A stretch of 64,000 nt of DNA from Methylobacterium radiodurans (GTDB taxonomy: Bacteria > Pseudomonadota > Alphaproteobacteria > Rhizobiales > Beijerinckiaceae), in NCBI RefSeq assembly GCF_003173735.1, contig NZ_CP029551.1, forward strand, positions 2,442,001-2,506,000, written 5' to 3'. The notes under the pieces were generated by a model that saw nothing but the letters and a program-made list of their open reading frames with translations, made no database searches and was not told the DNA's origin. The position numbers were made by a program, and so were the translations under genes. Positions 18,587 to 27,049 of this stretch are shown one piece after another; position 1 is the first letter of the stretch, and each line of letters begins with the position of its first letter.

Positions 18587-20131
18587 ATGGCCGAGGCGAC
18601 CGAGATTCGTCACCCGCTGGAGAAGATCCCGCTCGGCGGCATGGTCGAGGCGGCCGCGGGCGAGGCCAAGGTGCTCCTCGTGCGCGACGCCTCCGGCGTG
18701 CGCGCCTTTCAGGCCAAGTGCCCGCATCTCGGCGCGCCGCTCGCCAAGGGCGAGATCTGCGGCGGACGGCTCTACTGCCCCTGGCACAAGGCCGCCTTCG
18801 CGCTGGCCGACGGCGGGCTGGAGGAGCCGCCCGCGCTCGAGGCGCTGACGCGCTATCCCGTCCGCGTCGAGGGAGACGAGGTGGTGGCGACGCTGGAGCC
18901 GCTCGCCCATCCCACTCCGCCCCCGCGGGATCCCGGGACGCATGTCCTCGTGGTCGGCACCGGCGCTGCCGCGGTCTCCTGCGCGACGAGCCTGCGCCGC
19001 CTCGGCTTCGCGGGCCCGATCACCATGGTCGGCCGCGAGGCGCACCCGCCCTACGACCGCACCAAGCTCTCGAAGCAGTTTTTGGCCAAGCCCACGCCGG
19101 CCGAGAAGACGCTGCTCGAACCCGACTTCTACGCCGCCCACCGGATCGAGGCGGTGCACGGGACGGTGGCGCGGATCGAGCCGGAAGCGCGCCGCGTCGT
19201 TCTCGAGGACGGACGTGCGCTCACGGGCGACGCGCTGGTGATCGCCACCGGCAGCCGCGCGGCTGTGCCGGACTTTCCCGGCGCCGATCTTGACGGGGTC
19301 CACACCCTGCGCAGCCTGGACGATGCCGTGCATCTCAGCGCGGCGGCCGAGAACGCGAAGCGCGTCGTGGTGATCGGCGCGGGTTTCATCGGCCTGGAGG
19401 CTGCGGCCTTCCTGACGAAGCGGGGCCTCGACGTCACCGTGCTGGCCCGCGAGGTGGTGCCCTTCGCCAAGCGGTTCGGCGAGGCGGTGGGTGCCGCGCT
19501 GAAGCGCTACCACGCGGGCAACGGGGTGCACTTCAAGCAAGGCAAGGTCGCGCGGATTGCCGGCACCGGCCGCGTCGAGGCGGTCGAGACGGAGGCGGGC
19601 GAGCGCCTGCTCGCCGACATCGTGCTGATCGGCGCGGGCGCGGCACCCGAGACGGGCGCGATCGCGGGCATCGCGGCGCGAGAGGACGGGGGCGTTGCCG
19701 TCGGTCCGGACCTGAGCCTGACCGAGAACGTCTGGCTCGCGGGCGACATCGCAGCCTTCCCCGAGCGAGCGAGCGGTGAGACCGCGCGGATCGAGCACTG
19801 GCGCCTCGCCCAGCAGCATGGCACGCACATCGCCCGCCAGATCCTCGAGGAATCGGGGCCGTTCGCCGGCGCACCGTTCTTCTGGTCGAACCAGGGCGAC
19901 AAGCGGCTCGACTACGGCGGCTACGCCCCGGGCTTCGACCGCATCGTCCTGCGCGGCAGCGCGAACGAACTCGACTTCATCGCCTACTATATCCGCGGCG
20001 AGCGCGTGACGGCGGCCTGCAGCATCGGCCGCAGCCCCGAGTTCACGGCCTTCCTGCACCTCCTGGGCGAGGGCCGGGCCCCGAGCTCCACCGAGATCGA
20101 TGCGGGGGTTGATCCGCGCACGCGGGTCTGA
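18587..20131 (+). CDS. Rieske [2Fe-2S] domain fused to FAD-dependent pyridine-nucleotide oxidoreductase
   Basis: A 514-residue two-part redox protein. Residues 1-105 are a Rieske ferredoxin domain with the cluster ligands C45-x-H47 (CPHLGAPL) and C64-xx-H67 (CPWHKAAF). The rest is a two-dinucleotide-fold reductase: FAD motif VVGTGAAAVSC near 127, NAD motif VIGAGFIGLEAAAF near 257 and a second FAD contact NVWLAGDIAAF. This layout is like AIF-like/NfrL-type reductases and ferredoxin reductases of oxygenase systems. No oxygenase gene is adjacent, so the electron acceptor is unknown. The ribosome site before ATG 18587 is weak; upstream in-frame sequence lacks family similarity. Confidence 0.88.
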   Translation: MAEATEIRHPLEKIPLGGMVEAAAGEAKVLLVRDASGVRAFQAKCPHLGAPLAKGEICGGRLYCPWHKAAFALADGGLEEPPALEALTRYPVRVEGDEVVATLEPLAHPTPPPRDPGTHVLVVGTGAAAVSCATSLRRLGFAGPITMVGREAHPPYDRTKLSKQFLAKPTPAEKTLLEPDFYAAHRIEAVHGTVARIEPEARRVVLEDGRALTGDALVIATGSRAAVPDFPGADLDGVHTLRSLDDAVHLSAAAENAKRVVVIGAGFIGLEAAAFLTKRGLDVTVLAREVVPFAKRFGEAVGAALKRYHAGNGVHFKQGKVARIAGTGRVEAVETEAGERLLADIVLIGAGAAPETGAIAGIAAREDGGVAVGPDLSLTENVWLAGDIAAFPERASGETARIEHWRLAQQHGTHIARQILEESGPFAGAPFFWSNQGDKRLDYGGYAPGFDRIVLRGSANELDFIAYYIRGERVTAACSIGRSPEFTAFLHLLGEGRAPSSTEIDAGVDPRTRV

Positions 20132-20236
20132 GGCGCGGTTCACGGCCGCGTCACCACGTCCGCTCGACCGGAACCCTCTTGCCGGCTGACAACTTCCCGG
20201 AGCAGCCCTGAAGAGGCTGCGTCCGCGGGAGGTGTC

Positions 20237-20443
20237 ATGAACCAGATCATCGTCGTCGCCCTGATATGCGCGAAATCGATATCGGCGCCCGACTGCACCC
20301 GCGAGACCGCCATCGACGTGGTGACGGGCCCGGCCCACACGCTTCAGGAATGCCTCGTTCAGGGCCCAGTGATTGCGGCCAATTCGGGCATCGAGATCGC
20401 GAAGGACAGCTACGTGAAGACCCGTTGCGAGCAGCGCCGCTGA
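20237..20443 (+). CDS. Small Cys-containing hypothetical protein
   Basis: A 68-residue protein with a good ribosome site (GGGAGGTG, 20227-20234). It has four cysteines (11, 20, 39 and 64), which may form disulfides or bind metal. The N-terminal stretch NQIIVVALICA is hydrophobic but short, so export is uncertain. The stop overlaps the next start (TGATG), so the two genes are coupled. I do not recognise the family. Confidence 0.6.
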   Translation: MNQIIVVALICAKSISAPDCTRETAIDVVTGPAHTLQECLVQGPVIAANSGIEIAKDSYVKTRCEQRR

Positions 20444-20721
20444 TGAGCGAGACGGTATCCCCCGATCGGGCGGTGATGATCCGCCTGCGCGCCCGCCTCG
20501 CCGTCGTGGAGCGCGCCGCTTGGTTCGGGCTCGTCCACGCCATACGGACGCGCCCCGAGGAGACCGAGGCCTTCATCGGTTCCGAGCGGGCGCGCTGCGC
20601 CGCAGGGTTCGGGACCAAGGGCTGGGCCGGCGACCTCAGCGAGGCCGAGCGCGCCATGCTGGCGCAGGAGGTCGATTCGGGCCTCTCGCAGCTCCTCGAG
20701 GATGCCCGCGCGGAGACCTAG
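20443..20721 (+). CDS. Hypothetical protein, 92 residues
   Basis: This small soluble protein is translationally coupled to the preceding one (shared base in TGATG). It is mostly helical and acidic at the C-terminus, with no signal peptide or membrane segment. Its 3' end overlaps the 3' end of the reverse-strand membrane gene by 4 bases. The function is unknown; I do not recognise the family. Confidence 0.6.
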   Translation: MSETVSPDRAVMIRLRARLAVVERAAWFGLVHAIRTRPEETEAFIGSERARCAAGFGTKGWAGDLSEAERAMLAQEVDSGLSQLLEDARAET

Positions 20722-21050
20722 CGGTTCCGCCAGCGTGCCTTGAGCCGCTCCCAGGTCGCCTCGATCCAGCGGGCCGATTTCTCCAGCGGCACCTTGAGCC
20801 CGGGCACGTCCTGCGCCAGCAGGGCGAGGCCGACCGGCAGCATCCACAGGCCGAGCACCGGCAGAATCGCGAAGACCCCGCCGAGGATGAACAGGATCGC
20901 GGCGATGACCCGCACCCAGAGCCGCGAGGGCTCGCGCAGCCAGTCGATCGCCCGGCGCAAGGCGTCGGGCAGCTTCGCGGTGAGGCGGTCGACGCGCGCG
21001 TCCCAATCCTCGGGCCGGACGGTCTCGGGGTGCAGAGTGCGGGTCTCCAT
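20718..21050 (-). CDS. Small membrane protein with a hydrophobic hairpin
   Basis: A 110-residue protein. Residues about 48-82 form two closely spaced hydrophobic segments (VIAAILFILGGVFAILPVL then LWMLPVGLALLAQDVPGL), followed by a basic amphipathic C-terminus rich in Arg, Lys and Trp. The pattern resembles small PGPGW-like transmembrane proteins. The N-terminal 45 residues are soluble and charged. The ATG at 21050 is used because upstream in-frame sequence is low complexity and lies across the FKBP promoter region. Function unknown. Confidence 0.65.
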   Translation of the reverse strand: METRTLHPETVRPEDWDARVDRLTAKLPDALRRAIDWLREPSRLWVRVIAAILFILGGVFAILPVLGLWMLPVGLALLAQDVPGLKVPLEKSARWIEATWERLKARWRNR

Positions 21051-21091
21051 CACCGTCCAACGCGCGGGCCCCCGAAGGGCTCCGCTTCGGC

Positions 21092-21129
21092 GTCTGGCCT
21101 CTTGGGTGCCGTCTGGCCTCTTGGGTGCC
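21092..21129. repeat. Perfect 19-bp tandem duplication
   Basis: GTCTGGCCTCTTGGGTGCC occurs twice back to back (21092-21110 and 21111-21129) in the gap between the divergent small membrane gene and the FKBP gene. It may be a recent slippage duplication that alters promoter spacing. Confidence 0.9.
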
Positions 21130-21188
21130 GAGGCTGTTAAGAGGCGCGCCGACGGGCGGCACGCGACGCCGACCCGAGAGGAGGCCCA

Positions 21189-21608
21189 ATGTCTCGTCTG
21201 TTCCCGCTCGCAGGAGCTGCGCTGATCGCCATGACCGCTGCCGCCAACGCCGACGCCTACACCACGCTGCCCTCGGGCCTGAAGTACAAGGACGAGGTGG
21301 TCGGCACCGGCCCCGAGCCGAAGACCGGCCAGCAGGTCACCGTGCACTACACCGGCTGGCTCGATCAGGGCGGCAAGCCGGGCAAGAAGTTCGATTCCTC
21401 GCGCGACCGCGGCCAGCCCTTCAGCTTCCAGATCGGTGCCGGTCAGGTCATCCGCGGCTGGGATGAGGGCGTTGCCACCATGAAGGCTGGTGGCCGCCGC
21501 ACCCTCGTGATCCCGCCGGAACTCGGCTACGGCGCCCGTGGCGCGGGCGGCGTGATCCCGCCGGGCGCCACGCTGATCTTCGACGTCGAGCTGATCGGCT
21601 CGAAGTAA
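21189..21608 (+). CDS. Exported FKBP-type peptidyl-prolyl cis-trans isomerase
   Basis: A 139-residue FKBP with a cleavable signal peptide (about residues 1-22, ending ANADA), so the isomerase acts in the periplasm. The single FKBP domain shows [48 protein letters not shown] and [15 protein letters not shown], which include the usual pocket residues. AGAGGAGG precedes the ATG. It is a single-domain form without the dimerisation domain of FkpA. Confidence 0.93.
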   Translation: MSRLFPLAGAALIAMTAAANADAYTTLPSGLKYKDEVVGTGPEPKTGQQVTVHYTGWLDQGGKPGKKFDSSRDRGQPFSFQIGAGQVIRGWDEGVATMKAGGRRTLVIPPELGYGARGAGGVIPPGATLIFDVELIGSK

Positions 21609-21638
21609 GTTCGACCGAGCCGGGACGGGTCAGACAAC

Positions 21639-23042
21639 GTGCTGTTCGCGCAGCTTCCCGACGACCTGTTCCGGCCGCTCGCCTCACCGAGCCGCGCCTT
21701 CAACGCGTCCCTGCTGCTGCACCTGCACCGGCGCGTCATCGGCTCGGAGCCGATGCGCAAGGCCGATCTGCTGGCGGAGATTGGCGAGTTCGCGGCCGGC
21801 CGCGAGACGCGGGAGCTTGCCGACGACGCGAGCTTTCCGCCCGACGCGATCGAGCGCCGCTCGGTGCTCTACCGGCGCTTCCTCGAATCCGGCTGGCTGA
21901 TCGAGCGGCGCGAGCGCTACGTGCCGGTGGTCGAGTTCGACCCCGAGGCGCGTCTCCTTCTCGAGGAGCTGTCCCGGATCGAGCGCGGCGAGACCCGCTC
22001 CTACGGCGGCGCCGTGCTGGAGGTTCTGGGAAGCCTGGAGAGCGCGCTCGCCAACCCGGGCGAGCGCTCGGAAGCGCTGGCGAACGCCGCCCGCGAGGCC
22101 GAGGCCTTCCTGTCCCACCTGCGCAGCCTCGCCGGCTCGATGCGCAAGATCGAGGACCGGATCCTGCGCGAGGAGGACCGCCGCGCCGCTTTCCGCCTCT
22201 ACTTCGAGGATTTCGTCGAGCGGCACCTGATCAGCGATTACCGGACGCTGCATACCCGCTTCAACCCGTTCCGCTTCCGCTCGGCCATCGTGCGCGAGGC
22301 GGGGCGCGCCCTGCGCGACGCGCTGCTGATCCGGGCGCTGGCCGAGGGCTTGGTGCGCGAGGGCCGCGCCGCCGACCTCGACGCGGGCGAGCGCGCGGTG
22401 CGCGCAGACCTCGCCGAGATCCTGGGGGTGTTCGAGGGCATCGACCGACACCTCGACGCGGTGGACGAAGTGGTGGCCCGCATGGAGCGGCGCATCGCGG
22501 CGGCCGTGCGCTACATGGACCGGCCGGATGCGGGCGGTGTCGAGCGCACCGCGGCTGCGCTTCGCGCAGTCGGCGCGGCGGGCTCGGCGCCGGACATGCC
22601 GGCAGCAATCTCCTTGCTGCGCCCGCCGATCGGCGAGGCGCATCTCTCGACCCCCCGCCGGACCCGCCCGCCGATCGACAACGACCCTCTGCCCGAGATC
22701 TTCGTCGATCCGCGCATCGAGGCCTTCGTCAGCGCCAAGGCCGAGTTCCGCCGGCGCACGACGGTCACGCCCCGCTCGATGGCGGACTTCGTGGAGGCGC
22801 GGCTCACCGCGGACGGCAGCTTGCGCGGTTCCGAGATCCCGGTCGCCGATATCGACGCCTTCGTGGTCTTCCAGCGCCTGCGCGAGATCGACGTGCTGTT
22901 CGAGGGCGAGCTGGGCACCCGCTACGGCGTCACACATCTCACGGAGCGGCTCTCGAACGGCTGGCTCGACTGCCCGGATTTCGTGCTGAGGCGGGTGGTG
23001 AGCGGTCCCGCCGCAGACACGGCCGAACGCGCTCCCAAGTAG
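21639..23042 (+). CDS. JetA-like protein (Wadjet/MukF-type kleisin family, DUF5716-like), isolated
   Basis: A 467-residue helical protein starting at a GTG. The opening LFAQLPDDLFRPLASPSRAF and the central pattern FEDFVERHLISDYRTLHTRFNPF followed by R-S-A-I-V-R resemble the JetA subunit of Wadjet, the kleisin-like component of SMC-type plasmid-defence complexes. Winged-helix-like sequence (ERRSVLYRRFLESGWLIERR) and long helices fit that family. Wadjet normally needs JetB, JetC (SMC ATPase) and JetD (nuclease); none is next to it. The upstream gene is an FKBP and the downstream one a reverse-strand gamma-glutamyltransferase. Either the partners lie elsewhere or this is a domesticated subunit. 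The family call is from memory of patterns. Confidence 0.7.
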   Translation: MLFAQLPDDLFRPLASPSRAFNASLLLHLHRRVIGSEPMRKADLLAEIGEFAAGRETRELADDASFPPDAIERRSVLYRRFLESGWLIERRERYVPVVEFDPEARLLLEELSRIERGETRSYGGAVLEVLGSLESALANPGERSEALANAAREAEAFLSHLRSLAGSMRKIEDRILREEDRRAAFRLYFEDFVERHLISDYRTLHTRFNPFRFRSAIVREAGRALRDALLIRALAEGLVREGRAADLDAGERAVRADLAEILGVFEGIDRHLDAVDEVVARMERRIAAAVRYMDRPDAGGVERTAAALRAVGAAGSAPDMPAAISLLRPPIGEAHLSTPRRTRPPIDNDPLPEIFVDPRIEAFVSAKAEFRRRTTVTPRSMADFVEARLTADGSLRGSEIPVADIDAFVVFQRLREIDVLFEGELGTRYGVTHLTERLSNGWLDCPDFVLRRVVSGPAADTAERAPK

Positions 23043-23063
23043 CCACGAGAGCGGAGGAGGGAT

Positions 23064-23092
23064 CCCCTCTCCCCGCCGTACGGGGAGAGGGG
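23064..23092. repeat. GC-rich intergenic palindrome, possible bidirectional terminator
   Basis: CCCCTCTCCCCG (23064-23075) and CGGGGAGAGGGG (23081-23092) form a perfect 12-base stem with loop CCGTA, between two convergent genes. Two similar but less perfect elements occur at 29513-29539 and 46897-46928, so this looks like a dispersed repeat that may double as a terminator. Confidence 0.65.
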
Positions 23093-23120
23093 GGAGCTTC
23101 TTTCGCGAACCGCCAGCCCC

Positions 23121-24710
23121 TCAATACCCCAGCGCGCTGCCGTCCTTGCGTGGGTCGGAGCCCGCCACCAGCGTGCCGGAAGCCTGGTCGATCCAGATGA
23201 TCTGACCGCCCCCGATCGGCAGCGGCGCCGTTACCGCTTTATGACCCCGGTCGCGCATCCCGGCCAGGATGGCCTCCGGGAACCCGTTCTCCATCTCGAC
23301 CACGCCGTCGTAGGCGAAGCTGCGCGGCGCATCGAGGGCCTCCTGCACGTCGAGGCCGAGGTCGATGACGTTGGTGAGCAGCTGGACGTGACCCATCGCC
23401 TGATAGTGGCCGCCCATCACGCCGAAGGGCGCCACCGCCCGGCCATCGCGCATCAGCATGCCGGGGATGATCGTGTGCATCGGGCGCTTCTTCGGCGCGA
23501 TCGTGTTCGGGTGGCCGGGCTCCACCCGGAAGCTGAGGCCGCGGTTGTGCAGGAGCACGCCGCTCTCGGGCGCCAGGATGCCGCTGCCGAAGCCCTGGAA
23601 GATCGAGTTGATCAGCGAGAGCGCGTTGCCGTCCCGGTCGACCACGCTGAGATAGACCGTGTCCCGGTGCGCGACCTCGTTGGCGATCTCAGGGTAGACC
23701 TCCGGCACGCGGGCGCGGGTCATGTCTATCGCGCCCCTGGCCGAGGCCTGCCACGCGTCCGAGAGCAGGTGTTCGACCGGCACCCTGTGCAGGCTCGGGT
23801 CCGCGAAGAGCGCGTCGCGGTGGTGGTAGCCCTGCTTGCACACCTCGGCGAGCAGGTGCGCCCGGTCGAGGTCGGAGAGGGCGGCGACGTCGAAGGGCGC
23901 GAGCACGTTCAGCATCATCAGCACCGCCAGCCCCTGGCCGGAGGGGGGGCACTCGTAGACGTCGTAGCCGCGATAGCGCGTGGTGATCGGCGTGACCCAG
24001 TCGGGCCCGGCCTCGGCGAAGTCCTGCTCGGTGTGCAGGCCGCCGAGCGCTCGCAGACGAGCGACCATGTCGCGGGCGACCGGCCCTTCGTAGAAGCCGC
24101 GCGGACCCTCTTCGGCGATCCGGCGGAGCGTGGCGGCCAGACGCGGCAGGCGCACGGTCGCGCCGATGGCCGGCGCACGGCCATCGAACAGGTAGGTCGC
24201 GGCGGCGCCGGAATCGTGCGAGACGCGCTCGACGCTGCGCGCCCAGTCCCAGCCGACCCGCGGCTGCACCGGGAAGCCGTCCTCGGCGTAGCGGATCGCG
24301 GGCTGCAGCAGCTCGCCGAGCGACCGGGTGCCGTGCTTCTCCAGGAGCGTCGCCCAGGCCGCGACGGCGCCCGGCACTGTGACCGCGTGCGGCGAGGTCG
24401 GCGTGATCGCGACCCCGTTCTCAAGGTACCACGCGTCGGAGGCCGCCGCCGGGCTGCGGCCGGAGCCGTTGAGCGCGTCGGGCACGCTCGCGCCCCGCGG
24501 GGCGTAGAGAGCGAAGCAGTCGCCGCCGATGCCGGTCATCAGCGGATCGACCACGCATTGCACCGCCACCGCCGCGATCCCGGCATCGACCGCGTTGCCG
24601 CCCGCGCGCAGCACCTCGATCGCCGCCAGGGTCGAGAGCGGGTGCGAGGTCGCGACTGCCCCGTTGCCGGCGTAGACGGGCGAGCGCCCTGGCCTGCTGA
24701 AATCTCTCAC
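23121..24710 (-). CDS. Gamma-glutamyltransferase family (Ntn-hydrolase)
   Basis: A 529-residue member of the gamma-glutamyltranspeptidase family, which self-cleaves into two subunits and acts on glutathione or related gamma-glutamyl or amide substrates. The autocatalytic Thr is at about 351 in DTVYLSVVDRDGN. Other family landmarks are STLAAIEVLRAGGNAVDA, GIGGDCFAL, GFGSGILAPESGVLLHNRG and KKRPMHTIIP. The family's common TTH is replaced by DTVY, so glutathione may not be the true substrate. GTG 24710 is chosen because it gives the usual MRDF-type opening after GGGAG; an ATG at 24749 is an alternative. No clear signal peptide is seen. Confidence 0.88.
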   Translation of the reverse strand: MRDFSRPGRSPVYAGNGAVATSHPLSTLAAIEVLRAGGNAVDAGIAAVAVQCVVDPLMTGIGGDCFALYAPRGASVPDALNGSGRSPAAASDAWYLENGVAITPTSPHAVTVPGAVAAWATLLEKHGTRSLGELLQPAIRYAEDGFPVQPRVGWDWARSVERVSHDSGAAATYLFDGRAPAIGATVRLPRLAATLRRIAEEGPRGFYEGPVARDMVARLRALGGLHTEQDFAEAGPDWVTPITTRYRGYDVYECPPSGQGLAVLMMLNVLAPFDVAALSDLDRAHLLAEVCKQGYHHRDALFADPSLHRVPVEHLLSDAWQASARGAIDMTRARVPEVYPEIANEVAHRDTVYLSVVDRDGNALSLINSIFQGFGSGILAPESGVLLHNRGLSFRVEPGHPNTIAPKKRPMHTIIPGMLMRDGRAVAPFGVMGGHYQAMGHVQLLTNVIDLGLDVQEALDAPRSFAYDGVVEMENGFPEAILAGMRDRGHKAVTAPLPIGGGQIIWIDQASGTLVAGSDPRKDGSALGY

Positions 24711-24814
24711 GACGCGACTCCCGACTGATCCTCGGACGGCATGGCCCATCCTCGAGTGCGGCCCGGACACAGGCGCGCCCGCCGCAGGATGCACAGGGCA
24801 TTCGGCATGCCAAG

Positions 24815-24826
24815 ATGGTATGCCAG
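24815..24826. promoter_or_regulatory. Candidate GntR-type operator between the GGT and larC genes
   Basis: ATGGTATGCCAG contains the near-palindrome TGGTATGCCA (24816-24825), which resembles operators of GntR-family regulators (TGGTATxCCA). It sits in the 279-base gap between divergently transcribed genes. No GntR gene is in the window, so this is a pattern match only. Confidence 0.3.
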
Positions 24827-24989
24827 GGTGAAGCGGGGACGGATCGCCGGATCTGTCGCGGGGCTGTCAAGGCCCGGCCCCGCCCGGCTGCGGCCTTCCG
24901 CCCCGCGCCGCGAGCAGTTGTCCCCCGGCCCGCGCGAACGATGTGGCTGCATCACCGACCGACGCGGCTCACCAGGCTCTCGCCCCCGG

Positions 24990-26237
24990 ATGCAGATTCA
25001 TCTCGACGCCATCGGCGGGATGGCCGGCGACATGTTCGCAGCGGCCCTGCTCGACGCCTTCCCGGAGCACGAGGCCGGCGTGCTCGCCAGCGTGCGGGCG
25101 GCGGCGCGAGGCGCAGCCTGCGAGCTGATGGCCCACAACGATGGCGTGCTCCAGGGCCGCCGCTTCACCGTGGCGGAGCCGGGTGAGCCGGTCGCGCACA
25201 CCCACACCCATCACCACGCCCCCCACAGCCACCCCCACGGCGCGCACGATCACCGGCACTGGTCGGAGATCCGCGCCGGGCTGATCGCGGCCGATCTCGA
25301 CCCGGCGGTGCGCGACCATGCCCTCGCGATCTTCGGCCATCTTGCCGAGGCGGAGGCGCGGGTGCACGGCATCCCGGTCGCGGACGTGGCCTTCCACGAG
25401 GTGGGAGCTGTCGATTCGATCGCCGACATTGTGGCGGCGGCCCATCTGGCGGCCGCGACCGGCGCGACCCGCTGGAGCGTGTCGGCGCTGCCCCTCGGCT
25501 CGGGGCGGGTCCGCACCCAGCACGGCTTCCTGCCGGTGCCCGCGCCCGCCACGGCCCTGCTGCTCGAAGGCTTCGACACGATCGACGACGGCGTGCCGGG
25601 CGAGCGGGTGACGCCGACAGGCGCCGCCATCCTGCGTCATCTCTGCGGGGACGGAACGCGGCTGCGCGAGCCCCGCAGGCTCGCCCGCAGCGGCATCGGC
25701 TTCGGCACCCGCACCCTGCCGGGCCTGAGCAACTGCGTGCGCGCCCTCGTCTTCGGCGAGGTCGGCCCGCGTGGGGATGGGCGCCAGCGCAGCCTCGCGG
25801 TGATCGAGTTCGAGGTGGATGACCAGTCGGGGGAGGATCTCGCGATGGGTCTCGACCGGCTGCGTGCGCACCCGGACGTGCTCGACGTCGTGCAGATGCC
25901 GGTCTTCGGCAAGAAGGGACGAATGATGGTCCATGTGCGCGTGCTCGCCCGCGCGGAGGCGCTGGACGCCGCCGCCGAGGCCTGCTTCCGCGAGACCACC
26001 ACGATCGGCCTGCGCCACCAGATCGTCTCCGGCCGCGTGCTGGAGCGGACGAGCCGCACGGTTGCGGTCGGCGGCCGCGATCTGCGGGTGAAGACGGTGA
26101 TGCGCCCCGGCGGCCCGACCGCCAAGGCCGAGGCCGACGACGCCCTCTCGCAGGAGGGCCACGCCGCCCGCGAGAGCCTGCGCCGCGCGGCCGAGCGGAT
26201 CGCGCTCGCCGAACAGGCGGAGGAGGGCCGGTCATGA
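24990..26237 (+). CDS. larC: Nickel-pincer cofactor biosynthesis protein LarC (nickel insertase)
   Basis: A 415-residue single-chain LarC, the CTP-dependent cyclometallase that inserts nickel into the pyridinium dithio-mononucleotide. Recognisable features are the opening MQIHLDAIGGMAGDMFAAAL, FHEVGAVDSIADIVAA and the C-terminal ferredoxin-like part with VFGKKGRMMVHV. A His-rich stretch near residues 70-90 (HTHTHHHAPHSHPHGAHDH) is a likely nickel-storage segment. Unlike Lactobacillus plantarum, where larC is split by a programmed frameshift, the frame here is continuous. The ATG at 24990 gives the family N-terminus. It overlaps larE by 4 bases. Confidence 0.95.
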   Translation: MQIHLDAIGGMAGDMFAAALLDAFPEHEAGVLASVRAAARGAACELMAHNDGVLQGRRFTVAEPGEPVAHTHTHHHAPHSHPHGAHDHRHWSEIRAGLIAADLDPAVRDHALAIFGHLAEAEARVHGIPVADVAFHEVGAVDSIADIVAAAHLAAATGATRWSVSALPLGSGRVRTQHGFLPVPAPATALLLEGFDTIDDGVPGERVTPTGAAILRHLCGDGTRLREPRRLARSGIGFGTRTLPGLSNCVRALVFGEVGPRGDGRQRSLAVIEFEVDDQSGEDLAMGLDRLRAHPDVLDVVQMPVFGKKGRMMVHVRVLARAEALDAAAEACFRETTTIGLRHQIVSGRVLERTSRTVAVGGRDLRVKTVMRPGGPTAKAEADDALSQEGHAARESLRRAAERIALAEQAEEGRS

Positions 26238-27049
26238 GCGCCACCCTCGAGAATCTGCTCGCCGGGATGGGCCCGCTCGCGGTGGCGGTCAGCGGCGGCG
26301 TCGACAGCATGACGCTCGCGACCCTTGCCCACCGGAGCCTCGGGCGGGCCGGGATGCTGGCGGTCCACGCCGCCTCGCCCGCGGTGCCGGGGGAGGCCAC
26401 CGCGCGGGTGCGCGACGAGGCCGGGCGCCAGGGCTGGCGGCTGCGGGTGATCGAGGCCGGCGAGTTCGCCGACCCGCGCTACCGGGCGAACCCGGTCAAC
26501 CGCTGCTTCTTCTGCAAGACCAACCTGTACGGCGCGATCCGCGAGGCCACCGACCGGCAGATCGTGTCGGGCGCCAATCTCGACGACCTCGGCGAGTACC
26601 GGCCCGGCCTCGACGCGGCGCGAGAGCACGGCGTGCGTCATCCCTTCGTGGCCGCGGGGCTGGGCAAGGCGGCGGTGCGGGTGCTGGCGCGCGAGCTCGG
26701 CCTCGGCGACGTCGCCGAGCTTCCCGCCTCGCCCTGCCTGTCGAGCCGGGTCGAGACCGGCATCCGCATCGAGCCGGAGACCCTGGCCTTCATCCACGCG
26801 GTCGAGCGCCTCGTCGGCGGGGCGCTCTCCGCCGAGGGGTCCGAGGCGCGCGTGCGCTGCCGGGTCCGAGCGGAGGGCGTCGTCGTGGAACTCGACGCGC
26901 GCGGCCTCGCTCTCCTCGATACGGACCTGCGGGCGGATCTCGGCGCCGCGATCCGCGAGCGCGCGCCCGCACCCGCGCTCGCCGGCCCGGTGCGGTTCGA
27001 GCCGTACAGGAACGGCAGCGCCTTCCTGCGCAACGGAGTGGCCCGGTGA
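26234..27049 (+). CDS. larE: ATP-dependent sulfur transferase LarE
   Basis: A 271-residue PP-loop enzyme that activates the biosynthetic intermediate with ATP and donates sulfur to it. The PP-loop SGGVDS is at 20-25. The segment RCFFCKTNLY and the sacrificial-type Cys168 in SPCLSSRVETG are present, matching LarE proteins that give up a Cys sulfur atom. It starts at an ATG overlapping the larC stop (ATGA), and its own stop overlaps the larB GTG, so the three lar genes are one tightly coupled unit. Confidence 0.94.
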   Translation: MSATLENLLAGMGPLAVAVSGGVDSMTLATLAHRSLGRAGMLAVHAASPAVPGEATARVRDEAGRQGWRLRVIEAGEFADPRYRANPVNRCFFCKTNLYGAIREATDRQIVSGANLDDLGEYRPGLDAAREHGVRHPFVAAGLGKAAVRVLARELGLGDVAELPASPCLSSRVETGIRIEPETLAFIHAVERLVGGALSAEGSEARVRCRVRAEGVVVELDARGLALLDTDLRADLGAAIRERAPAPALAGPVRFEPYRNGSAFLRNGVAR

